Below, in pieces: positions 33,520 through 43,040 of a stretch of 64,000 bases of DNA. The stretch is from positions 2,480,001 to 2,544,000 of the forward strand of contig NZ_CP034998.1 in NCBI RefSeq assembly GCF_002531755.2, written 5' to 3'. Under the pieces are notes generated by a model. It was given only the letters and a program-made list of their open reading frames with translations, was not told the DNA's origin and searched no databases. This stretch comes from Rhizobium acidisoli. Lineage in GTDB: Bacteria > Pseudomonadota > Alphaproteobacteria > Rhizobiales > Rhizobiaceae. Each line of letters begins with the position of its first letter. Within the stretch, counting starts at the first letter, position 1. The position numbers and the translations under genes were made by a program.

Positions 33520-33751
33520 GAAGGCTTCCCTCAACGTTTGCAGAATATCCTTCATCTCTCTTTACGCAGCAAGTCAAAAAACGCTGCTTTTGGAGACACT
33601 TAGTCACAAAGTGTTTCCGATTCTTACATCGGGCACGCGTCAAGCACCGCATTGGACACACAATTCTTCGTCGAATTTACCGCCATCTGCACCCGATTTG
33701 AGCGTCGTTCGAGGTGGTCCAGGCACGTTGGCGGCTGAACGACGACACGCC

Positions 33752-34327
33752 TCAGGAGAATTCGCCGGCGCGGGGACCGGCAAGCGTCACGCGCCAGCCC
33801 GTGCGCGATTGGAAATCCTGAGTGGCCAGAAACGTATAGCCCGTCATGCGCCAGGGCCTCACGGCACTGGTCAGATTGTCGAGCACAAAATCGCCGCCAT
33901 CCGTCCGGGCAATGAGAACGACATGGTTTTGATCATGCGGCCCAATGACCACCGAAAGCGCCAGCCGGTTCGATGGAAAACCAGCCTCGATCAGGTCCTT
34001 CATCTTCTGGAGAGCATAGTCCTCACAGTCGCCGCGGCCGGCAACCGGCAGAGACCAAACATCCCTGTTTCCGGAAGACGGACGATCTTCTGCGGGAATG
34101 ATGCGTAGATTTACGGCACGATTGATCTTTTGAAGAAGCCCTATCCCTGCCCCGTCGTTTCGCTGTTGCGCCGCCATCCTACCGCACAGCCACTTGTACT
34201 TGGCGCAGGCCGCGCCGAATCCCACAGGCGCGCCGATGCTTCTTGTCACCGGCAGCGACGATCCGGCAACAGCCTGAAAAGCAAGAAAAAAGAATGAAAT
34301 AGCAGCAAGAGAAAAGAGACGCGCCAT
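33752..34327 (-). CDS. Transglutaminase-like cysteine peptidase (BTLCP)
   Basis: A 191-residue bacterial transglutaminase-like cysteine peptidase. A signal peptide (SLAAISFFFLAFQAVAG) leads into a domain with Cys101 (GRGDCEDYALQKM), His135 (QNHVVLIAR) and Asp150 (DFVLDN), the expected triad. In other bacteria such proteins (LapG and relatives) cut periplasmic parts of adhesins under c-di-GMP control; no LapD-like partner is visible here. The Cys pair CAKYKWLC near residue 41-48 is typical of the rhizobial group. Confidence 0.9.
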   Translation of the reverse strand: MARLFSLAAISFFFLAFQAVAGSSLPVTRSIGAPVGFGAACAKYKWLCGRMAAQQRNDGAGIGLLQKINRAVNLRIIPAEDRPSSGNRDVWSLPVAGRGDCEDYALQKMKDLIEAGFPSNRLALSVVIGPHDQNHVVLIARTDGGDFVLDNLTSAVRPWRMTGYTFLATQDFQSRTGWRVTLAGPRAGEFS

Positions 34328-34517
34328 AGCCGATTCCCCTATTTGACCCGAGACAATAACAGAGTCGGGATAAAAATTTATTAAAATTTTATACTTGCGA
34401 ATTTAACCCTATTATATAAGCGATACAGATTAACCATTGTTTATTCTTCACGTTAATTCGTTGTTAGTATAAGAACTCTCCCCATTAACATTCGGTTAAC
34501 CTTGGGAGACGCATGAA

Positions 34518-35807
<1,290 letters not shown>

Positions 35808-35828
35808 GCTTATCCGCACAGAAATGCA

Positions 35829-35862
35829 AAAGGTGAGGCCGCTCTCGCGGCCTCACCTTTTT
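35829..35862 (+). terminator. Rho-independent terminator
   Basis: AAAGGTGAGGCCGC-TCTC-GCGGCCTCACCTTT is a 14-bp perfect stem with five T. Ends the repeat-protein transcript. The following 210 bp to the zur stop show no supported feature. Confidence 0.95.
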
Positions 35863-36075
35863 GAGTCATCGCTTTGTGTATCGATCGGCAGCAAATACGG
35901 CGAGGAAACCAACGCGTGGATCGTCACCTTCGGGCACGCCGCCGCCCCGCCCTCGCTCATTCCTGTCCTCCGACCTGACCACCGGGATGTCACAGCAATG
36001 AGGGTGGAGAAGTGGGCGCCCCGTCAAAGTCCCGTTGGTGCGATAGAATAGGGTGCCGACGGATAGTGTGGCCGC

Positions 36076-36474
36076 TTACGCCGCACAAGCCTCGCACAAA
36101 CCGCGGATCTCGATCGTCGTCTTCGCTGGTTTGAACTTCTGCCCCCGCACCCAGGCCATCAGCCGGTGGTCGACCTCGTGATCGTGGAACTCCGTCACCT
36201 GGCCGCAGCTTTCGCAGATGGCGAAAGCGACGATCCCGTGGCTGTGGCAGTCATCGCCCGGATGGGCGCAGGCGACGAAGGAATTGATGCTTTCGAGCCG
36301 GTGCACGACACCGTATTCGAGCAGCTTTTCCAGCGCCCGGTAGACCTGCAGCGGCGCGCGAAAACCGTGGTCACGCAGCTTGTCGAGGATGGTATAGGCG
36401 CTGAGCGGCCCTTCGGCCTTTTCGAGCACGTCGAAGACCAGCGACTGGTTCTTGGTGAGTTGCGGTGTCGTCAT
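36076..36474 (-). CDS. zur: Zinc uptake regulator Zur (Fur family)
   Basis: A 132-residue Fur-family repressor. The winged helix (LSAYTILDKLRDHGFRAPLQVYRALEKLLEYG, in two halves) precedes the dimer domain with SFVACAHPGDDCHSHGIVAF, CESCGQVTEFHDHEVDH and CEACAA: the Cys-x2-Cys pairs and His-rich loop of Zur. With bound zinc it represses uptake genes. It is the third gene of znuC-znuB-zur (ATGA overlap with znuB), so it is autoregulated through the divergent Zur boxes. Confidence 0.95.
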   Translation of the reverse strand: MTTPQLTKNQSLVFDVLEKAEGPLSAYTILDKLRDHGFRAPLQVYRALEKLLEYGVVHRLESINSFVACAHPGDDCHSHGIVAFAICESCGQVTEFHDHEVDHRLMAWVRGQKFKPAKTTIEIRGLCEACAA

Positions 36475-37286
36475 GAACCTTGTCCTTGCATGCCTGCGCG
36501 ATGCCGCCTGAGGGGAAGCAGGCTGAGAATGAAGAGGATCAGCGCCGCGACCACGATCGAGGGACCGGAGGGCGTGTCGTAGGTGAGCGAGCCGAACAGC
36601 CCGCCGACGACGGCCGCCGCCCCGATGACCGAGGCGAGCACCGCCATGATCTCCGGCGTCGCCGAAAAGCGCCGCGCCGCAGCCGCCGGAATGATCAGCA
36701 GCGAGGTGATCAGCATGATGCCGACGATCTTCATGGCGATGGCGATGACGACCGCCATCAAGAGCATGAAGAACAGCCGCGCCCGCTCGGGCTTCAGCCC
36801 CTCGGCCTCGGCAAGCTCGGCATTGACGGTCGCGGCCAGCAGCGGCCGCCAGAGCCAGGCCATCGCCACGAGCACGAAGAGCCCTCCGCCCCAGATCAGC
36901 GCGATGTCGGTCGGGGAAACCGCGAGGATATCGCCGAACAGGAAGGCGATAAGATCGATCCGCACCCAGCTCATGAAGGCGACCATGACGAGGCCGATTG
37001 CCAGTGTGGCATGCGAAAGGATGCCAAGCAGCGCATCGGCCGACAGCGCCTGGCGCTTCTGCAGGAAGAGCAGCAGCACCGATACCAGGGCTGCGACGGC
37101 AAAGACGGCCAGGGTCAGATTGAGTTCGAAGAGCAGCGACAGGGCGACGCCGAGCAACGCCGAATGGGCGATCGTATCCCCGAAATAAGCCATGCGCCGC
37201 CAGATGATGAAGCAGCCGAGCGGTCCCGTCGTCAGCGCCAGCCCGACGCCGGCAAGGATCGCGCGAACGAAGAAATCGTCAAGCAT
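36471..37286 (-). CDS. znuB: Zinc ABC transporter permease ZnuB
   Basis: A 271-residue ABC-3 family permease with about eight membrane helices (starts MLDDFFVRAILAGVGLALTTG). FIIWRRMAYFGDTIAHSALLGVAL is the conserved cytoplasmic loop of ZnuB/MntB proteins. ATG at 37286 overlaps the end of znuC by 8 bp, and its stop overlaps zur. Forms the membrane channel for zinc with ZnuC and ZnuA. Confidence 0.95.
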   Translation of the reverse strand: MLDDFFVRAILAGVGLALTTGPLGCFIIWRRMAYFGDTIAHSALLGVALSLLFELNLTLAVFAVAALVSVLLLFLQKRQALSADALLGILSHATLAIGLVMVAFMSWVRIDLIAFLFGDILAVSPTDIALIWGGGLFVLVAMAWLWRPLLAATVNAELAEAEGLKPERARLFFMLLMAVVIAIAMKIVGIMLITSLLIIPAAAARRFSATPEIMAVLASVIGAAAVVGGLFGSLTYDTPSGPSIVVAALILFILSLLPLRRHRAGMQGQGS

Positions 37287-38190
37287 GGCGCTCCCCTTCA
37301 GCATGGGCGTGACCGTGATCGTGAGGGCCATGACCGTGGCTATGCCCATGGTCATGCGCGTGATGCCCGTCAAGCTCATGGTCCCGTTCGGGACCACGAG
37401 CGGGCTGGCAATGGTCGGTCACCGAACCGTCGGCATGTTGCACGCGTCCATCCGGCAGATGGGTATGATCATGGTGATGGCTGTAGACGGCAAGCGTCTG
37501 CGCCGCGCGGCTGCCGAACAGACGCACATATTCCGGGCTGCGGCTGACGGCTTCGGGCGTGCCGCGGCAGCAGACATGGCCGTTGAGGCAGATGACCGTG
37601 TCGGTCTCGGCCATGACGACGTGGAGATCGTGCGAGATCAGCAGGATGCCGCAGCCGCTGGCATTGCGGATCGATTTGATCAGATCGTAGAGCGCGATCT
37701 CGCCGGAGAAATCGACACCCTGCACCGGCTCGTCGAGCACGAGCAGGTCGGGTTTGCGGGCAATGGCGCGCGCCATCAGCGCCCGCTGGAATTCGCCGCC
37801 GGAGAGATGCTGCACCTCGGCATCGAGCATATGGTCGATGCCGGCGGCTTCGAGTGCCGCGCGCATGTCGCGTTCCGGCAGGGGGCCGGTCAACGTCATC
37901 AGCCGGCGCACCGAAAGCGGCAGCGTCCAGTCGATCGCAAGCTTCTGCGGGACATAGCCGACCTTCAGGCCGGCCAGACGCTCGACCCTGCCCTCATTCG
38001 GCTTCAGCACACCGATCGCCGCCTTGGCGCTGGTCGACTTGCCGGAGCCGTTCGGCCCGATCAGCGTCACGATCTCGCCGCGCGAGACGGAAAATTCGAC
38101 GCCGCGCACAAGCCAGCGGCCGTTGCGCAGAACGCCGACATTCTCAAGCGAAACCAGCGGTTCGCCCTTCGTATTTGCGGGAGAGAGCAT
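37279..38190 (-). CDS. znuC: Zinc ABC transporter ATP-binding protein ZnuC
   Basis: A 303-residue ATPase. Walker A GPNGSGKST is at residues 45-53; LSGGEFQRALMARA is the signature and LLVLDEPVQGVD the Walker B. The C-terminal 60 residues are extremely His-rich (SHHHDHTHL, HHAHDHGHSHGHGPHDHGHA), an extension common in alphaproteobacterial ZnuC that may buffer zinc. Start ATG at 38190. The promoter region carries two Zur boxes and is shared with znuA. Confidence 0.95.
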   Translation of the reverse strand: MLSPANTKGEPLVSLENVGVLRNGRWLVRGVEFSVSRGEIVTLIGPNGSGKSTSAKAAIGVLKPNEGRVERLAGLKVGYVPQKLAIDWTLPLSVRRLMTLTGPLPERDMRAALEAAGIDHMLDAEVQHLSGGEFQRALMARAIARKPDLLVLDEPVQGVDFSGEIALYDLIKSIRNASGCGILLISHDLHVVMAETDTVICLNGHVCCRGTPEAVSRSPEYVRLFGSRAAQTLAVYSHHHDHTHLPDGRVQHADGSVTDHCQPARGPERDHELDGHHAHDHGHSHGHGPHDHGHAHAEGERHA

Positions 38191-38231
38191 CAAATTTTCC
38201 GACAGCGCTGTTGCATCCTGCTATTGCACAC

Positions 38232-38266
38232 GTTATAGCATAACGCAATTGATGTAATAACATAAC
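38232..38266. promoter_or_regulatory. Two Zur boxes in the znuC/znuA divergent promoter
   Basis: GTTATAGCATAAC (38232-38244) and GTAATAACATAAC (38254-38266) share GTWAT-N3-ATAAC; the same motif recurs at 39427. The first is part of a 15-bp perfect palindrome with outer C/G. Spacing of 22 bp (about two helical turns) puts both on one face between the divergent genes, as expected for Zur repression of both. Confidence 0.85.
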
Positions 38267-38291
38267 ATCTGCAATTCAAGCGGGGCATTCG

Positions 38292-39347
38292 ATGAAACGC
38301 ACCCTGGGCCCAGCCCTGAAGATCCTGGCCTTTAAAATTCCGCTCGCCCTCGCCCTCCCGGCGCTGGCGGTCCCCGCCTTGCTGTTTGCCGGCACCATGC
38401 GGGCCGCCGACGCGCCTGTGGTTGTCACCTCGATCAAGCCGATCCATTCGCTGGTTGCGGCGATCATGCAGGGTGTGGGCGAACCGGAGCTGATCGTCGA
38501 TGGCGCCGCCTCCCCGCATACTTATAGCCTGAAGCCTTCGAATGCGCGCGCGCTGCAGGAAGCCAAGGTGATCTTCTGGACCGGCCCCGGCCTCGAGGCT
38601 TTTCTGGAAAAACCGCTGCAGGCGCTGGGCTCGAAGGCCAGCATCGCCGAGCTCGATCATGCCCCCGGCCTCGTCAAGCTGCCCTTCCGCGAAGGCGGCG
38701 CCTTCGAGCCACATGAGGATGGCGATGAGCACCATGGCGCTTCCGCCGAGGGTGAGGATCACGATCATGCCGCCGGCACCGGCCATGATGACCATGATCA
38801 CGGACATGACGGTGACCATGACCATGGCGCCTTCGACACGCATCTCTGGCTCGACCCGATGAATGCCAAAGCCATGGCCGCCGTGATCACCACGACGCTG
38901 GTCGCCGCCGATCCCGCCAATGCGCTGACCTACCAGGCCAATGCCAAGGCGCTGGACGACAAGCTGACGGCGCTGGATAAGGAAATCGCCGCCACCGTTG
39001 CTCCCGTCAAGGACAAGCCCTTCATCGTCTTCCACGACGCCTACCAGTACTTCGAGCATCGCTACGGCATCCGCGTCGCCGGCTCGATCACCGTCAGCCC
39101 GGAAACCATTCCCGGTGCCGAGCGCGTGTCGGAAATCCACCGCAAGGTCGGCGAACTCGGCGCAACCTGCGTCTTTGCCGAACCGCAATTCGAGCCGCGC
39201 CTCGTCAATGTCGTCATCGAAGGCACGAAGGCCAGATCCGGCGTGCTCGACCCCGAAGCAGCAACGCTGAAGGCCGGCCCCGATCTCTACTTCACCCTCA
39301 TGCGCGGCATCGCCGAGAGCATGAAGGATTGCCTCTCCAGCGCATGA
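38292..39347 (+). CDS. znuA: Zinc ABC transporter substrate-binding protein ZnuA
   Basis: A 351-residue periplasmic zinc-binding protein (cluster A-I). After a long signal segment (ending RAADAP) come VVTSIKPIHSLVAAI and GAASPHTYSLKPSNA (first His ligand), a His/Asp-rich loop at about residues 145-180 (DHDHAAGTGHDDHDHGHDGD), DTHLWLDPMNAKAM (second His), VFHDAYQYFEHRYG (third His) and CVFAEPQFEP. Captures zinc for ZnuBC. ATG at 38292; promoter with Zur boxes upstream; terminator downstream. Confidence 0.96.
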   Translation: MKRTLGPALKILAFKIPLALALPALAVPALLFAGTMRAADAPVVVTSIKPIHSLVAAIMQGVGEPELIVDGAASPHTYSLKPSNARALQEAKVIFWTGPGLEAFLEKPLQALGSKASIAELDHAPGLVKLPFREGGAFEPHEDGDEHHGASAEGEDHDHAAGTGHDDHDHGHDGDHDHGAFDTHLWLDPMNAKAMAAVITTTLVAADPANALTYQANAKALDDKLTALDKEIAATVAPVKDKPFIVFHDAYQYFEHRYGIRVAGSITVSPETIPGAERVSEIHRKVGELGATCVFAEPQFEPRLVNVVIEGTKARSGVLDPEAATLKAGPDLYFTLMRGIAESMKDCLSSA

Positions 39348-39384
39348 TAGCCATGCGGCGCTCCGGAGAGAGCTGAGGCGGAAA

Positions 39385-39414
39385 GAGGCGGATGACCCCG
39401 TTCCGCCTTTTTTC
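39385..39414 (+). terminator. Rho-independent terminator after znuA
   Basis: AGGCGGA-TGACCCCGT-TCCGCCT followed by six T, 40 bp past the znuA stop. Confidence 0.85.
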
Positions 39415-39426
39415 GGCTCTATCAAT

Positions 39427-39439
39427 GTAATGATATAAC
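39427..39439 (+). promoter_or_regulatory. Zur box before the CobW remnant
   Basis: GTAATGATATAAC matches GTWAT-N3-ATAAC exactly and lies 18 bp upstream of an ATG that opens the damaged CobW-type gene. It shows that the lost gene was in the Zur regulon. Confidence 0.75.
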
Positions 39440-39457
39440 ATTAATATGTGAGGTTTC

Positions 39458-40001
39458 ATGGACAACAGGCACCGGTCGCTTCGACCTCGACAGGGCCGAG
39501 ACCCACCCGCTCTGGTACAAGGAGCTGCACGGCTTCAAGGACCACGTGCCGGAAACCGAGGAATATGGCATCCGCTCCTTCGTCTACCGCGAGAAGCGGC
39601 CCTTTCATCCGGCAAAATTGCAGGCCTTTCTCGACCTGACATGGCCGGGCGTCGTGCGCGCCAAAGGCTTCTTCTGGCTGGCGACGCGCCCGCACCATGT
39701 CGGCGAGATCAGCCAGGCGGGCGCCCTCGTGCGCACCGGCAAGATGGGTCTTTGGTGGGCAGCGGTGCCGCGCGAACAATGGCCCGACGAACCGGGCTTC
39801 ATCAATGCCATCGGCCCCTATCTCGACCCCGTCTGGGGCGATCGCCGCCAGGAAATCGTCTTCATCGGTGCCGACCCGATGGACGAGGCCTGGATCAGGA
39901 GAGAACTCGACGCCTGCCTCATCGAGACCGAGGTCTTCACGCCCGATCGCTGGCGAAACCTGCCCGACCCCTTCGCCAGTTGGAGCCGCCAGGCGGCATG
40001 A
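39458..40001 (+). pseudogene. Remnant of a CobW/COG0523 zinc GTPase (N-terminal domain deleted)
   Basis: From about 39468 the +frame encodes GTGRFDLDRAETHPLWYKEL, then HVPETEEYGIRSFVYREKRP and continues to PFASWSRQAA: the C-terminal CobW_C domain of a COG0523 metallochaperone (YeiR/ZigA type). No Walker A/GTPase domain, about 200 residues long, is present, and the ATG at 39458 next to the Zur box is in another frame, joined within 10 bp to the C-terminal part. The simplest reading is an internal deletion of the 5' two-thirds. A product could only start at a GTG at 39546, so function is doubtful. Confidence 0.8.
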
Positions 40002-40177
40002 CGGCAACGGCGATCAAACCCTATCGCTGCGTTTGCACGGAGTGTGATCGGCTGCCGCCGATCGAGGGGCTGCATCCGTTGGCACATGACGGGGATGTGA
40101 AGGTTGATGCCGAAAGACCGAAGGGGTTGCTTGGTATTATTGCCAAGCGGGTGATAGCTGCACGGCGGCGGAATTAG
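39998..40177 (+). CDS. Possible small Cys protein downstream of the CobW remnant
   Basis: A 59-residue frame starting with an ATG that overlaps the remnant's stop (ATGA). It begins MTATAIKPYRCVCTECDRLP (CxCxxC, zinc-ribbon-like) and ends with a basic tail (IAKRVIAARRRN). If the CobW gene had been intact this would be a coupled last gene. No ribosome-binding site independent of the upstream frame, so its expression now is uncertain. Confidence 0.4.
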   Translation: MTATAIKPYRCVCTECDRLPPIEGLHPLAHDGDVKVDAERPKGLLGIIAKRVIAARRRN

Positions 40178-40198
40178 GTGCAGACCACGCCCCATCCG

Positions 40199-40337
40199 CC
40201 CTCATCCCTGTGCTCGTCACAGGGATCCAGCGCGCCCAAGTCCTTGGGCGCCGAAGACTCTTCTGCGAACTCGCATAGAGTCATTCACCGCGCAGACGCG
40301 CGGTGGCTGGATTCCTGTGACGAGCACAGGAATGAGG
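40199..40337. repeat. Intergenic inverted repeat (CTCATCCCTGTGCTCGTCAC family)
   Basis: The 33-bp left arm (CCTCATCCCTGTGCTCGTCA...) returns inverted at 40305-40337 (GCTGGATTCCTGTGACGAGC ... GAATGAGG). The 70-bp centre carries smaller hairpins, one a CGCGCCCAAG/CTTGGGCGC-type pair. A dispersed rhizobial element; with its flanks it fills the non-coding part of 40178-40465. Confidence 0.8.
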
Positions 40338-40465
40338 TGAGTGGGAGAGCGAAAATGCCTATCGAGACGAGGTCTCGGTGCCGACGGAGTCTTCATGCGA
40401 CACAGGGTCTCGATGCCCTAAGAATCGAGAAAGGGCGGCGAAAGCCACCCTCCCCTTGTCACCAA

Positions 40466-40792
40466 TCAACGACCGGCAATAATGCTGGAGATCACACCGC
40501 TGGTGATGCCGATCAGCAGGTAGTCGTTGTCTGCCCGAACCCAGCGATAGCCGCGCGGCGGAGGCGCAAGCCGGTAGCGGCGGTAGTCGTTGACATCGTG
40601 AAACCGGCGGCGCTCGCTGGCATTGACGCGGTATCCCTTCTTCCAGTGCGGCCGGACAACCTTCTTCTCAACGATCACCCTCTTCTGCACGACGACAGGC
40701 GGACGGCGATGGTCATCGGCGCTGGCCTGGGAGACGACCATCGGGGAGAGAAGGAAGGAGGCGGAAAGGAGAGCTGCAAAAATCTTTTTCAT
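40466..40792 (-). CDS. RcnB-like periplasmic protein
   Basis: A 108-residue exported protein of the RcnB family. The signal peptide (KKIFAALLSASFLLSPMVVSQASA) is followed by a basic linker (QKRVIVEKKVVRPHWKKG) and the conserved DYRRYRLAPPPRGYRWVRADNDYLLI block. E. coli RcnB is a periplasmic factor in nickel/cobalt efflux with RcnA; no RcnA is present here and many family members have unrelated envelope roles. ATG at 40792 gives the proper signal sequence. Confidence 0.85.
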   Translation of the reverse strand: MKKIFAALLSASFLLSPMVVSQASADDHRRPPVVVQKRVIVEKKVVRPHWKKGYRVNASERRRFHDVNDYRRYRLAPPPRGYRWVRADNDYLLIGITSGVISSIIAGR

Positions 40793-40853
40793 GTGGGGGT
40801 TCCTCATGTTGGGCACGGGAGAAAACTAGGCCCGAACAGATGAACCGAAACTG

Positions 40854-40870
40854 AAGTTTAAATTAAACTT
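40854..40870. promoter_or_regulatory. AAGTTTAA-A-TTAAACTT palindrome upstream of the RcnB-like gene
   Basis: A perfect 8-1-8 inverted repeat 62 bp upstream of the RcnB-like start. AT-rich and symmetrical, a candidate operator; the binding protein is unknown. The rest of the gap to 41106 (about 235 bp) holds only weak similarity to the block at 47083-47150 and no gene. Confidence 0.45.
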
Positions 40871-41106
40871 TCGTAATGGAATCCGAGACATAAGGCGCTG
40901 ACTTTATATTTTAGATTAGACTTATACACCCTGACGAACTGGAGTTTTGCCTGGAACGCGATCGGCGGGCATCCCGAAGTTCTGATTCGATTTTCCGAAG
41001 GATTGGGCGCAGGTTCGATCCATGGAGCGCCCTTCGCGCGTTCGACCCTGCGGCTGGCGCCGTCGGGCCGTCGTCCGGAATCGCTCGATAGATGATGGAG
41101 GAAACC

Positions 41107-41490
41107 ATGCCCGGCATCAGCATGCGCTACATCGTCGACGACGTCGACGCCGCCCTGGAATTCTACACGAAACATCTTGGCTTCTCGGTCGCTCTTCACC
41201 CCGCGCCCACTTTTGCCATCCTGACGAAAGATGGTTTTCGTCTGCTCGTCAGCGGCATGACGGGACCGGGCGGCGGAGCCCAGGCAATGCCGGACGGACG
41301 GAAGCCTGCGCCCGGCGGATGGAACCGCATCCAGATCGAAGTCGCGGACCTGGAAGCGGAAGTCGCCACGCTGCGCCAGGCGGGCGCGCGTTTTCGTGGC
41401 GAGATCGTACAGGGCATAGGCGCCAAGCAGATCCTGCTCGAAGACCCGGCCGGAAACCCGATCGAGCTGTTCGAAGCGCCGAAGAGATGA
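41107..41490 (+). CDS. VOC superfamily protein (glyoxalase/bleomycin-resistance type)
   Basis: A 127-residue single VOC domain: SMRYIVDDVDAALEFYTKHL at the start, FAILTKDGFRLLVSG in the middle, and KQILLEDPAGNPIELFEAP with the C-terminal Glu ligand at the end. Single-domain members dimerise to form the active site. TGGAGGAAACC precedes the ATG. Substrate unknown; isolated gene. Confidence 0.9.
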   Translation: MPGISMRYIVDDVDAALEFYTKHLGFSVALHPAPTFAILTKDGFRLLVSGMTGPGGGAQAMPDGRKPAPGGWNRIQIEVADLEAEVATLRQAGARFRGEIVQGIGAKQILLEDPAGNPIELFEAPKR

Positions 41491-41656
41491 TTGCCGCGGC
41501 AGCGATCATGCTCCGCATATCGGGCAAATCGCCCGCAAGATCCTGAAGACGATCGTCCGCATCGACATCGCTCGCAGCAAGAATGGCTGCCGCGCCTTGC
41601 TACCTCTGTCCGAGCGTGTAGTTTCGGATTGGGATCAATTCAGAGGTAGGGAAAAC

Positions 41657-42985
41657 ATGTCCGAATCCGCGGGCGGCGTCTTCGACTATGTCGGGATACT
41701 CGCCGTGCTTCTTCTGGTGGCCGCCAACGGCTTCTTCGTCGCTGCGGAATTCGCGCTGGTGTCCGTCAGGCGCAGCCGTGTCACCGAACTTGCCGCTACA
41801 GGCCGCATGAATGCCTCTGCCCTACAGCGCGCCGTCGACAATCTCGACGCCAACCTTGCCGCCACCCAGCTCGGTATCACCATCTCGTCGCTGGCGCTGG
41901 GCTGGGTCGGCGAGCCGGCGCTTGCCCATCTGATCGAGCCTCTGCTGTCCTGGCTGCCCGGGCAATGGGCGGCAACAGGCGCGCATACCGTCGCCATCGT
42001 CATTGCCTTCGTCATCATTACGGCACTGCACATCGTGCTGGGCGAGCTGGCGCCGAAAAGCCTGGCGCTTCAGCGCAGCGAGGCCACTTCGCTTGCCGTC
42101 GTGCGTCCGCTGAGGTTGTTCCTGGTGCTGTTCAAGCCGGCGATCTTCGTTCTGAACGGCATGGGCAACCTTGTGCTGCGGGGCGTCGGCCTTCGCGCCG
42201 GAACCGGGGAATCGTCGTTCCATTCGCCGCAGGAACTCAAGCTGCTGGTCGCCGAAAGTCAGGAAGCCGGTCTTCTCAATCAGGTGCAGCAGCAGCTCGT
42301 CGAGCGGGTGTTCAACATCGGCGACAGACCGATCTCCGACATCATGACCCCGCGTCTCGATATCGAATGGTTCGATGCCGACGACAGCGAGGCCGAGATC
42401 CTGAAGACCATCCGTGAATGCAGCCACGAACAATTGCTGGTCGCCCGCGGCTCGATCGACGAACCGATCGGCATGGTGTTGAAGAAGGACCTGCTCGATC
42501 AGGTTCTCGACGGCGGCAAGGTCCGGCCGATGGAGGTGATCAAGCAGCCGTTGGTGCTGCACGAGGGCACTTCGGTCGTGCGCGTGCTCGACAGTTTCAA
42601 GGCCTCGCCTGTCCGGCTCGCCATCGTCATCGATGAATATGGCAGCCTTGAGGGTATCGTCACCCAGACCGACCTGCTGGAAGCGATCGCCGGCGACCTG
42701 CCGGGATCCAACGAGGAGCCCGACATTATCGTGCGGGAAGACGGATCGCTCTTGATCGATGCGATGATGCCCGCCTTCGACGCCTTCGAGCGGCTCGGCC
42801 TGCGCGATCGTCCGGATGCCGATTTCCATACGCTTGCAGGCTTCGCGCTGCACCAGCTCCAGCACATCCCGGAAGCCGGCGAAACCTTCGTTTTCGATAG
42901 CTGGCGCTTCGAAGTTCTCGATATGGACGGCATGCGCATCGACAAGATGCTGGCAACGCGCATCCCCGCGGACGGGGAAGGCTGA
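41657..42985 (+). CDS. CNNM/CorC-type hemolysin family protein
   Basis: A 442-residue membrane protein with the order DUF21/CNNM transmembrane domain (residues about 8-195, LLLVAANGFFVAAEFALVSVRRSR), a CBS pair (about 210-330, VFNIGDRPISDIMTPRLDIEW and IVIDEYGSLEGIVTQTDLLEAI) and a C-terminal CorC_HlyC domain (about 345-430). Homologues transport or regulate Mg2+/Co2+ efflux. ATG at 41657 has AGGTAGGG upstream, and the extension to 41597 looks non-coding. Confidence 0.93.
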   Translation: MSESAGGVFDYVGILAVLLLVAANGFFVAAEFALVSVRRSRVTELAATGRMNASALQRAVDNLDANLAATQLGITISSLALGWVGEPALAHLIEPLLSWLPGQWAATGAHTVAIVIAFVIITALHIVLGELAPKSLALQRSEATSLAVVRPLRLFLVLFKPAIFVLNGMGNLVLRGVGLRAGTGESSFHSPQELKLLVAESQEAGLLNQVQQQLVERVFNIGDRPISDIMTPRLDIEWFDADDSEAEILKTIRECSHEQLLVARGSIDEPIGMVLKKDLLDQVLDGGKVRPMEVIKQPLVLHEGTSVVRVLDSFKASPVRLAIVIDEYGSLEGIVTQTDLLEAIAGDLPGSNEEPDIIVREDGSLLIDAMMPAFDAFERLGLRDRPDADFHTLAGFALHQLQHIPEAGETFVFDSWRFEVLDMDGMRIDKMLATRIPADGEG

Positions 42986-43040
42986 TGCATGTCGCCCGGA
43001 GGTGTGCAGCAGTTCCGGGCGACATGCATAAAAAAGAGCT

